Assembly: GCF_002837055.1 (NCBI RefSeq)
Contig: NZ_PDKP01000004.1
Coordinates: 27,177 to 65,105 of the forward strand
Direction: 5' to 3'
Source of the DNA: Lactobacillus apis
Lineage (GTDB): Bacteria; Bacillota; Bacilli; Lactobacillales; Lactobacillaceae
Length of the DNA stretch: 37,929 bases
The first letter of the stretch is position 1. Each line of letters begins with the position of its first letter. Shown here piece by piece: positions 31,850-37,929 of the stretch. The position numbers were made by a program, and so were the translations under genes. The notes under the pieces were generated by a model. The model made no database searches. It worked only from the letters and a program-made list of their open reading frames with translations, and was not told the origin of the DNA.

Positions 31850-34581
31850 TGTCGATCAAAAACTATTTGATCTATGTAAATTAACTCTGATTTGGGAATT
31901 TTCACACTATAATTATCACTAATCACACTGAATGCAGCTTTTATTTTGCTTAGTTCATTAGCGTATTTTTGCGAGAATGATTTTTCATAATCATAATCAA
32001 GATTATTAGCTTCCTTCCTAATTAATCGCTCAATTAAGTAGCTGACATGAACATAAAGGGTAAACTTCTTTTGATTAGACAGAGTAATTGAAAAGCGACG
32101 CTCAAGCTCTTGAATAAAAATAGTAATGTTTTCAATGACTTTGGGTGCATCAAGAATAGTAACCATATTAATGGTTTGCTCTAAGGAAAAGTTCTTAACT
32201 AAGTTATTGAGAATCGTTTCTATTTCCTGATTCGAAAATGCTGTTTTTAGCCAGTCACTTAACTTAGCTGTATCTTTGTCAGATAAAATTTGTTCAAGAT
32301 AAATAAAATCAATTCCGTTAATGCTTGGGTTCTCAGTTCCAATGATGCCAACAACCTCATACATTTTCTTAATAATGCCCACTTCATGAGTATCTTTCAA
32401 AGCTTGAAAATCATACGGTACAATCTTAATTTTTTTATTCGGCAAGCAACGCTCCAAAAGTCTTGCGACATGCGTTGCAGTTCCAATTCCAGAATAACAA
32501 GTTGTTAGAATCACCTTTTGCTTACTGGTTTCCGGGTAGGTTAATTTAATTTCAATCTCTCCGGTTTGTTTTACTAATTGACTAATCTTCCGAAAATTAC
32601 GTTTCTTTAGAATGCTTTCACCCACCGTTAAGGCTAATAATGTGGAAACGTTGTTAATTAATAAAATCGGTGCATTAATCTGGCGTGGAAAAAGTGTTTC
32701 AATCTCTTTCAATGATCCCATATCAACTAGAATAATTAGGCCATGCGTCACATCATTATTTTCAGTATAATCAATTATTTTGTCGGCAATTTCTTGCGTA
32801 CTAACATTAATTGGCATATCAAATGCATCAAGTGTATGTGCACTCAAGAGCCGGTTAACTACATTTGCTATACTCCCAGCTGTGGCATAACCATGAGCAA
32901 TCACAATTGCTTTAATCAAACCAGTCTTGGTAATAATCTCCAACTTGTTTAGATAAATTGTTAGAAAGATATAATCTACTTCATTAAGTTCAATATCCAA
33001 ATTTGTCTTAATCAAATTAATTAACTTGGTGACATAAACATAAATGTCAAGATAGCGTTGGCGAACATCTTTGTTGAGCTTCACCAAAGCCTTTTGATTC
33101 TTTATTTCATCACTGCTCCATTGAAACTTTTGGCGCTCAAATAAATAGTAACTAACTGCATATACTGCATTATTACTAATCTTTAGCTGATAAGCTGTTT
33201 TCATTTGCTCAAACAAATGGTTAACGCCATCGATCACATAGGAAAGCAATGGAATATGATCGCTATTATTTTTTTCAAAAAGCAAGGAATCAAATAGCTG
33301 ATACACTATTTGTTTTAACTTAGATTCACATTCAGCCAAATTTTCATCACTTTGCTCATAGACTTTGAGTAACTTATTTAAGCTATTAAGAAAAATTTTC
33401 TTTTCGGGAAAATTTCGTTCAATTAAATCATCTACTTCTGTTTCATTTGTAATCATAATTGGCTTAGAAGAAGGATGATAGACCTCCACTTTGCTTTTAC
33501 TCAAAACGTCTAGTGGTAAGTTATATGCCGTCAAAGTAATTGTCTCGTTGTCTTTTTGATCAGCATTAGCGCGAGCAATTGTTAACTTAATTGCATTTTT
33601 CAAGTCTCCTATATTGCCGGTTGGCTGATAGTTGGCCAACATGTCTAAAACTTGATCGCTAATAGAAAGTGGTTTAGCAATCTTTTTTTGCTCATTATTA
33701 AAAAGCGTATAAACCAAATTCAAGCGCTCTTCCTTACTCCGTTGACTAAGCGGAGGCAAAGTGATTTTTACGGGAATACGACGTGTAAAAGTAGTTAAAA
33801 AACTGGTATCCAGATCCTCAGTTGTGGCAAAGCATAATCTCACATGGACCCTTTTTCCTTTTTTCGTTTCACCAACTGGATAAACAATCCCTTGGTCTAA
33901 ATAAGTAAATAGCTTTTCTTGACCTTTAGGACCAAGTCGGTGGACTTCATCCAAAAAGAGAATTCCACCATCGGCTTCAATAAATGCACCCTCATGATCT
34001 TCATCAGCACCAGTAAAAGCACCTTTTTTATAGCCAAAAAGATTGCTAGTTAATAGTTCTGGATTGTCAGCGTACTGCGCACAGTTGATTGTTATAAAGG
34101 GCGCAGACTTTTTAATTAATTTATGTGTGCGGCAAAAACGATTGATCAAGCTGACCAAATAACTTTTTCCTGTACCACTTTCTCCATTAATCAGTAAAGG
34201 CAAGCCGCCGTTAGGATATAGAACTGCGGCCCTAACTCGCTCAATGCTCTCCTTCAAGCTAGGATTAATTTGGACGAATCGTTTTAGCAAATCTTGGTTG
34301 CTATTTTCCTGTTCTAATTTTGTAACAGATTGATAGACACTTTTTTTCAGTTTGTAGTTCTCTTTTTCAAAGCTTGAGCGGTGAAGAAAATGCACAGGTC
34401 TAGTTTCAATTTTTACCAATTTCTCTTCATTAGTCAGTTGATTTAAATACAAGCTGACGGTATTGCGCTTTGCGTTTAAAGCTTTAGCAATTCCACCAGC
34501 CGTAAATTTGTCATCTAATTCCTCCAAATTGACTGTTTTCGTTTCTTTATCCAAGTAATGTAAAATCTCGTCTTTTAGCAT
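31846..34581 (-). CDS. levR: LevR-type sigma-54 activator with PTS regulation domains
   Basis: A 911-residue activator of the downstream PTS operon. An N-terminal winged HTH (about 1-70) precedes an AAA+ domain with Walker A GESGTGKS (133-140), the sigma-54 contact loop GAFTGAD (187-193) and Walker B ILFLDE (207-212). Next come a PRD (about 400-550, with His455), an EIIA-Man-like domain (about 557-680, AHGYATAG with His573), an EIIB-Gat-like domain with Cys695 in TTCYSGIG, and a C-terminal PRD. Phosphorylation by HPr and EIIB at these sites should switch it with sugar supply, as for B. subtilis LevR. A cre-like site lies before the gene. The DNA-binding site was not located. Confidence 0.92.
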   Translation of the reverse strand: MLKDEILHYLDKETKTVNLEELDDKFTAGGIAKALNAKRNTVSLYLNQLTNEEKLVKIETRPVHFLHRSSFEKENYKLKKSVYQSVTKLEQENSNQDLLKRFVQINPSLKESIERVRAAVLYPNGGLPLLINGESGTGKSYLVSLINRFCRTHKLIKKSAPFITINCAQYADNPELLTSNLFGYKKGAFTGADEDHEGAFIEADGGILFLDEVHRLGPKGQEKLFTYLDQGIVYPVGETKKGKRVHVRLCFATTEDLDTSFLTTFTRRIPVKITLPPLSQRSKEERLNLVYTLFNNEQKKIAKPLSISDQVLDMLANYQPTGNIGDLKNAIKLTIARANADQKDNETITLTAYNLPLDVLSKSKVEVYHPSSKPIMITNETEVDDLIERNFPEKKIFLNSLNKLLKVYEQSDENLAECESKLKQIVYQLFDSLLFEKNNSDHIPLLSYVIDGVNHLFEQMKTAYQLKISNNAVYAVSYYLFERQKFQWSSDEIKNQKALVKLNKDVRQRYLDIYVYVTKLINLIKTNLDIELNEVDYIFLTIYLNKLEIITKTGLIKAIVIAHGYATAGSIANVVNRLLSAHTLDAFDMPINVSTQEIADKIIDYTENNDVTHGLIILVDMGSLKEIETLFPRQINAPILLINNVSTLLALTVGESILKKRNFRKISQLVKQTGEIEIKLTYPETSKQKVILTTCYSGIGTATHVARLLERCLPNKKIKIVPYDFQALKDTHEVGIIKKMYEVVGIIGTENPSINGIDFIYLEQILSDKDTAKLSDWLKTAFSNQEIETILNNLVKNFSLEQTINMVTILDAPKVIENITIFIQELERRFSITLSNQKKFTLYVHVSYLIERLIRKEANNLDYDYEKSFSQKYANELSKIKAAFSVISDNYSVKIPKSELIYIDQIVFDRQ

Positions 34582-34612
34582 AATGACCTCTTTTTTAAAT
34601 ATCGTCTCAACT

Positions 34613-34626
34613 TAAAACCGCTTTCA
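34613..34626 (-). promoter_or_regulatory. cre-like site upstream of levR
   Basis: TGAAAGCGGTTTTA on the minus strand matches the CcpA operator consensus TGWNANCGNTNWCA at all but one fixed position. It lies 32 bases before the levR ATG, so catabolite repression of the activator is likely. Confidence 0.55.
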
Positions 34627-34817
34627 AAGTCATTTTACATTAACTTTATCAACAAGTCCGAGCTTTTTTCACTGTAGCAGACTGTGAATCTGGCTAGCAG
34701 AAAAAGATTTTTCCTTATTTTGTTCTAGTTACAGCGTTTTTTCTCGTTAATGCACACATTTTAATTAGTTGAAAAAAGCGCTTGTGTGAAAAAGTGTATA
34801 TTAGTGTGAAAACAAAG

Positions 34818-34853
34818 AAGACTTGAAGCTATTGTCTTCAAGTCTTTTAAAAC
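34818..34853. terminator. Hairpin, possible bidirectional terminator
   Basis: A perfect 11-bp stem AAGACTTGAAG/CTTCAAGTCTT with a 7-base loop. T tracts on both sides are short (TTTT on plus, CTTTG on minus), so termination strength is uncertain. Confidence 0.5.
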
Positions 34854-34970
34854 TTATTTTTGTTTAAATTAAATTATTTTTCTACTACATTTCCTGGATA
34901 GCAACGAATCAGCAATACTAGTGTTTCAGCTACTTTTTCAACATTCAAACAACAAGTAAAAGGTTTAAAA

Positions 34971-35357
34971 TTATTTATTTTTATTACTTTTTACTATCTC
35001 TAAAACACTTATTATTAATTGCATTACCAGCTGAATATACCAAAGCAATAACGAATAAATAGATATAACACCTAGTATTACATTTTTCCCATCTAAGTAA
35101 TATAAAATTAGAAAGACGAAAAACATCGCCAAATAAATGCGTTCCGAATAAATTACAACTTTGTGGTCAACTAAGTGATCTATTTCAGAAGAAGTTGATT
35201 CTTGGTCTTTACTTTTGGAAAATAATGCCACTGCCAATGTTATTAGTCCTGTTATTATTTCCCCTGTACTACGCCAAGGAGAAAAATCTTTTATCGCAAT
35301 TATTATCAATATAATACCTATTGAAATAGGAAAAATTTTACTAAACTTCATTTTCAT
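34971..35357 (-). CDS. Small membrane protein of unknown function
   Basis: A 128-residue protein with about four hydrophobic helices (about 8-27, 33-46, 75-91 and 93-121) and a charged cytoplasmic loop (about 47-72) rich in Ser, Asp and Glu. No family recognised. AGGAG is seven bases before the ATG at 35355-35357, a good site, so the gene is probably real. It is isolated in a gene-poor, AT-rich segment with relic-like sequence on either side, as is typical of accessory DNA. A bacteriocin-immunity or stress membrane protein would fit the size, but nothing shows this. Confidence 0.6.
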   Translation of the reverse strand: MKMKFSKIFPISIGIILIIIAIKDFSPWRSTGEIITGLITLAVALFSKSKDQESTSSEIDHLVDHKVVIYSERIYLAMFFVFLILYYLDGKNVILGVISIYSLLLWYIQLVMQLIISVLEIVKSNKNK

Positions 35358-35652
35358 AATCTACTCCTAAAGAAAAAAGATTTATTTTTAGAATTGTTCA
35401 TTAGCTTAATTTTTATAAAAACTTATCTTAAAAAAGCTATATATTCACTCACTAAATGCATTGGCATTCTTCTAAAATTACTAATAAGAACTGGTAGCAA
35501 TCCACCAGATTCGCCATTTTTATTAGCCCAATATTATCAATTAAAACTATACTTTTATATTTTTTGTATACTTAACTTATATTGTACTGCAAGCCCAAAT
35601 TTAACTCAAATGGCTTGATAATAAAGTTGATCAAGAAATTTTATCTTCAACC
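35358..35652. other. Gene-free stretch with possible relic
   Basis: No intact gene with a ribosome binding site. On the minus strand about 35537-35430 reads NGESGGLLPVLISNF...EYIAFLR then stop, in one open frame preceded by a stop and with no start. It looks like the 3' end of a decayed gene, identity unknown. Confidence 0.35.
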
Positions 35653-35748
35653 ATGAGTGTGCTCAATACTACTTCAATAATTGCTGCACCAATTATAATT
35701 ACCATTTTCAGCAATTTCTTGTACAAGATTAATTTATCTAAGTTATAG
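35653..35748 (+). CDS. Candidate Fst-like type I toxin peptide (31 aa)
   Basis: The peptide begins MSVLNTTSIIAAPIIITIFS and ends in a short basic tail. A hydrophobic single helix with a central Ala-Pro, a short N-terminal Ser/Thr part and a Lys-containing C-terminus are the marks of the Fst/Ldr family of membrane toxins, whose translation is blocked by a convergent antisense RNA. A bidirectional hairpin terminator follows at 35764, as in Fst loci. Against it: no Shine-Dalgarno sequence, and the antisense promoter and direct repeats were not identified. Confidence 0.35.
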   Translation: MSVLNTTSIIAAPIIITIFSNFLYKINLSKL

Positions 35749-35763
35749 CCTAGATATAAAGAA

Positions 35764-35797
35764 AAAGAAGCCTTGTAAACAAGACTTCTTCTCTAAA
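35764..35797. terminator. Bidirectional hairpin terminator
   Basis: AGAAGCCTTGT/ACAAGACTTCT with one mismatch. Read on the minus strand it is followed by TTTTTCTTT and could end the toxin-antitoxin transcript from 37147; on the plus strand TCT-rich sequence follows. A second small hairpin, AACTGC/GCAGTT, is at about 35805-35824. Confidence 0.65.
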
Positions 35798-35863
35798 TTT
35801 CAAGCAACTGCTTTAAAGGCAGTTAGCTCTGTTATAGGATTAAGCAAAAGACTGAGCCTACAA

Positions 35864-35881
35864 CTCAATAAATTTATTGAG
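35864..35881. repeat. Perfect 18-bp palindrome
   Basis: CTCAATAAATTTATTGAG is a perfect palindrome without a loop, 40 bases after the antitoxin stop. It may be a protein-binding site rather than an RNA hairpin. Confidence 0.5.
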
Positions 35882-35919
35882 ACCCACATTAGGACACTTA
35901 TTATTTATTCTTTCTCAAA

Positions 35920-36843
35920 CTATTCTTCTACTCCTCGATTAAACGAATCAAAAATCAACTGATCTTTAATTATTTCTCTATCCGGAGTTAAATCCCATGG
36001 TGACCCGGACCGATGAGTCCGCTTACTTAATCGAGCAGCATTGTAATTAATGTAATCATCATTAACCTTATCTAGTAAATCGGCAATTTCACCATCTTTA
36101 GAAACCAAGTTATAGTCATTCATGGCCTCTTTGTCTGGTTTATCAATATCTAAAACACGCTTACCATTAAACTTTTTATGTACTTCAGTTATTACTGGAC
36201 CGTATTGTAAATGAATAATAGGGGAAGAAAACAGCCTACTTCTAGTTTTAGCTAAAAATCTACCATATGCAAAATAGAGAAGCTTATTGGCTTTCATTTG
36301 CGTTAATGGATCAACATTCAAATCATTATCCCGCTCAAAGTAATTCTCAACTCGAAACCAATTGGCTAACTGCACAGCAGTGAACTTAGGTTGCTCAGGT
36401 TGTGATTCTACAACACTATCACTATGGTTCAAATAGGAATTAACTTTTGCTATCAATTCATCAGAATATTTATTCTTTTCATCAGAAATATATTGTTCAA
36501 GTACATTATCGCTCTTTATGAGAGCTTTTAACAACCTATTATTAGCCTTTGTTGGAAATGCACCTGCTTCGTAAAGAGCAATCGTATTTGGACTTAATCC
36601 GGTTAATTCTGCTAAATTACGTTGTGTTAATCCAACTTTAGCTCGATATTGTTTTATTTCTTTTGGTGACAATAGACCCATTTCGTCACGATATTTTTGA
36701 CGGGCAATTTCAGCAGCTTGATCATCTAATGCCTTATCTGGAATCAGTTCATTGGTTTTACTGTCAAAAAGAGCTGGTGCTGTTACTGTATACTTATGTC
36801 CATCAATAGTATAAATAGTAGTGAAATCCTTTTGGTAAGCCAT
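35920..36843 (-). CDS. XRE-Panacea antitoxin
   Basis: A 307-residue protein with three parts: an N-terminal segment resembling the start of MqsA-type antitoxins but lacking zinc cysteines; an XRE helix-turn-helix at about 60-110 (LSPKEIKQYRAKVGLTQRNL, SPNTIALYEAG); and a C-terminal Panacea domain at about 165-290 (ANKLLYFAYGRFLAK, QYGPVITEVHKKF). Panacea proteins act as antitoxins for many unrelated toxins. The start ATG is at 36841-36843. An earlier ATG at 36867 is rejected because the ribosome binding site AAAGGAGGGG lies between them. It follows the toxin gene by 13 bases. The HTH probably autoregulates the operon. Confidence 0.85.
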   Translation of the reverse strand: MAYQKDFTTIYTIDGHKYTVTAPALFDSKTNELIPDKALDDQAAEIARQKYRDEMGLLSPKEIKQYRAKVGLTQRNLAELTGLSPNTIALYEAGAFPTKANNRLLKALIKSDNVLEQYISDEKNKYSDELIAKVNSYLNHSDSVVESQPEQPKFTAVQLANWFRVENYFERDNDLNVDPLTQMKANKLLYFAYGRFLAKTRSRLFSSPIIHLQYGPVITEVHKKFNGKRVLDIDKPDKEAMNDYNLVSKDGEIADLLDKVNDDYINYNAARLSKRTHRSGSPWDLTPDREIIKDQLIFDSFNRGVEE

Positions 36844-36856
36844 ATAAACCCCTCCT

Positions 36857-37147
36857 TTAATAATCAAGATGGAAACTAATAAATACTACTTTTTGATTAT
36901 CTTCAGTAAATACGAATTTAATGTAGTAAGTTTGGCCATCGCTTGTTTTAAATACCCAGACAAATTGTAATGGATTACTTCTATTCGGTTCATGTTTGAC
37001 AAAATCACTGACTGACAACTGCTTAACTATTTCCTTCGCCAAAGTTACTGAAACTGGCATTGCCATTTTGTATCTTCTTTGAACCATTTGAAAATGACCA
37101 TGCTTCACCAAGAATTTTAGCCTTGCTAATGCCTCAGCAACTTCCAT
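36857..37147 (-). CDS. Toxin of a Panacea-type toxin-antitoxin pair (RelE/MqsR-like)
   Basis: A 96-residue basic protein preceding the Panacea antitoxin gene. The N-terminus has an alpha-helical segment LARLKFLVKHGHFQMVQRR. The C-terminal half is a beta sheet ending in SDGQTYYIKFVFTEDNQKVVFISFHLDY (first part and last part, around residues 69-96), which matches the RelE/MqsR superfamily layout of mRNA interferases. The specific subfamily is not certain. GGAGG stands eight bases before the ATG at 37145-37147. The toxin-first gene order is the same as in mqsRA and higBA. Confidence 0.75.
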   Translation of the reverse strand: MEVAEALARLKFLVKHGHFQMVQRRYKMAMPVSVTLAKEIVKQLSVSDFVKHEPNRSNPLQFVWVFKTSDGQTYYIKFVFTEDNQKVVFISFHLDY

Positions 37148-37262
37148 TACAAACCTCCAAGTATCATTTCTACATTATTATAGCATCTACTACTAATCAG
37201 TAGCAATTAGCAAATATTATACTTTGTAGTTCTATGCAGATTGGCAGAAACAAGGTAAAAGA

Positions 37263-37299
37263 AAAAGAAGCAAGCAGTTTTTAGCTGCTTGCTTCTTTT
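37263..37299 (-). terminator. Intrinsic terminator of the SLAP-domain gene
   Basis: A perfect stem GAAGCAAGCAG/CTGCTTGCTTC with a short loop and T-rich tails on both strands, 66 bases after the stop at 37365. Confidence 0.9.
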
Positions 37300-37364
37300 C
37301 ATTTAATCTTTATCAACAGGATTTAGCAAAGAGACGTATTTGCTCATCTTTTAAAATCTAGAAG

Positions 37365-37929
37365 CTATTTTACAAGATGAACTTCATAGAAGTTTACGCT
37401 CTTGACGTATTTGCCTTCGCCAATTCTATATGTCTTCTTGAATTTCTCTAAAGCCTTATATTGATCACCGTAAATGGTTACAGTGGCACCCTTCTTGAGA
37501 AGCTGACGTGATGCCTTTTTACCATTAGACTTGTATACGTAAGAATTTCTCTTCAATTTAGCCTTGGTGCCAGTAATGTTTCTTACACGAACATATTCGT
37601 CTTTATCTACTACCTTGTAGAAATGTTGACCATTAAATGTATAAACCTTTAACTTATCCTTTTCAACTACAAGGTTAAGGAGGCTATATGCCTTGGCAGT
37701 CTTAGAGGTCTTCTTGATCTCCTTAGTGTAAAGAACAGACTTGAACATTACCTTAGTTGATTTACCCTCTTCTTTGGTATCCTTATTTTCCGCATTATCC
37801 TTGTTCTTATCCGAAGCAGTTACATCTGCACTTGCTTGTGAAGTAGATTCAATGGAACTTGGAGTGGTATTAGTCCACGGGAGAGATGGTTCAGTACGCT
37901 TAACAGTTAAATCTTTTTCTGCTTTATCC
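37365..37929 (-). CDS. SLAP-domain surface protein, C-terminal part (runs off right edge)
   Basis: The reading frame is open from the right edge to the stop at 37365, so the Met at 37748 is internal and this is the last 187 residues of a larger protein. A Ser/Thr/Lys/Asp-rich linker (37929 to about 37750) precedes two repeats of about 60 residues: VMFKSVLYTKEIKKTSKTAK and a second beginning near NSYVYKSNGKKASRQLLKKG. Each ends with a tyrosine/lysine-rich strand such as KYVKSVNFYEVHLVK. This is the S-layer-associated (SLAP) domain of lactobacilli, which binds cell-wall teichoic acid. The function of the N-terminal part is out of view. Confidence 0.85.
   Translation of the reverse strand, partial: DKAEKDLTVKRTEPSLPWTNTTPSSIESTSQASADVTASDKNKDNAENKDTKEEGKSTKVMFKSVLYTKEIKKTSKTAKAYSLLNLVVEKDKLKVYTFNGQHFYKVVDKDEYVRVRNITGTKAKLKRNSYVYKSNGKKASRQLLKKGATVTIYGDQYKALEKFKKTYRIGEGKYVKSVNFYEVHLVK

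Larger units (their letters stand above)
34582..34970. other. Intergenic region upstream of levR
   Basis: About 390 bases. It holds the cre-like site at 34613-34626 and an 11-bp hairpin at 34818-34846 (AAGACTTGAAG/CTTCAAGTCTT, a possible terminator). On the minus strand from about 34975 to 34874 it holds an ORF fragment without a start whose end reads LVLLIRCYPGNVVEK; it may be the tail of a lost gene. Its identity is not recognised. Confidence 0.5.

Noticed and set aside
35394-35618. 74-codon plus-strand ORF
   Set aside because: No ribosome binding site, low-complexity AT-rich composition, and overlaps a minus-strand gene relic.
1-37929. CRISPR arrays, tRNA or rRNA genes, complete insertion sequences
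   Set aside because: None seen: no regularly spaced repeats, cloverleaf sequences or transposase-like ORFs in the window.

Overview
The window looks like chromosomal DNA from a Lactobacillus sensu stricto (acidophilus/crispatus/helveticus/gasseri-type). It is AT-rich, uses strong AAGGAGG-type ribosome binding sites and some GTG/TTG starts, carries typical lactobacillary housekeeping genes (alr, acpS, cshA, murF, L31 type B, a hydroxyisocaproate-type dehydrogenase, PepD), and ends in a protein with an S-layer-associated (SLAP) C-terminus. Species is not resolvable by eye.

Layout. 1-4 kb (minus strand): cell-wall and translation genes murF-cshA-acpS-alr, with rpmE2 (L31) as its own unit. 4.1-7.3 kb: a four-gene polar amino acid ABC importer operon preceded by a transcribed leader with its own promoter, a 35-codon cysteine-rich leader ORF and an intrinsic terminator, which looks like an attenuator. 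7.4-10.9 kb: L-2-hydroxyacid dehydrogenase and ribokinase, divergent from an amino acid permease. 11.2-12.3 kb: a MerR regulator coupled to a flavodoxin-fold NAD(P)H oxidoreductase. 12.5-15.5 kb: an accessory patch of two unrecognised genes and a chimeric ORF in which the N-terminal nuclease domain of a type IIG-like restriction enzyme runs in frame into the 3' half of an acetolactate decarboxylase gene. 15.7-20.4 kb: purine genes, with guaA on the minus strand and a guanine-class riboswitch controlling xpt-pbuX on the plus strand. 20.5-23 kb: an APH-fold kinase and dipeptidase PepD. 23.1-26.2 kb: a two-gene HerA-SIR2 antiphage module. 26.4-34.6 kb: fructose/fructan utilisation, with a ROK fructokinase, a mannose-family PTS (EIIC-EIID-EIIB-EIIA), a cytoplasmic GH32-like hydrolase and a VOC protein in one operon behind a near-perfect sigma-54 promoter, plus the LevR-type activator with a cre-like site. 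34.9-37.3 kb: gene-poor accessory DNA with a small membrane protein, a possible Fst-like type I toxin, apparent gene relics, and a toxin-Panacea antitoxin pair. 37.4 kb to the end: the C-terminus of a SLAP-domain surface protein.

How it works together. The sugar block is self-contained: LevR with sigma-54 drives the PTS and hydrolase, and fructokinase feeds fructose to glycolysis. The riboswitch links xpt-pbuX salvage to guanine status next to guaA. Defence-type modules (HerA-SIR2, restriction fragment, toxin-antitoxin) sit between housekeeping transcription units, as expected for small accessory insertions. The least-described items are the Cys-rich leader/attenuator of the ABC importer, the restriction-nuclease/acetolactate decarboxylase chimera, the coupled upstream ORF of the SIR2 gene, and the two unrecognised genes at 12.5-15.4 kb.
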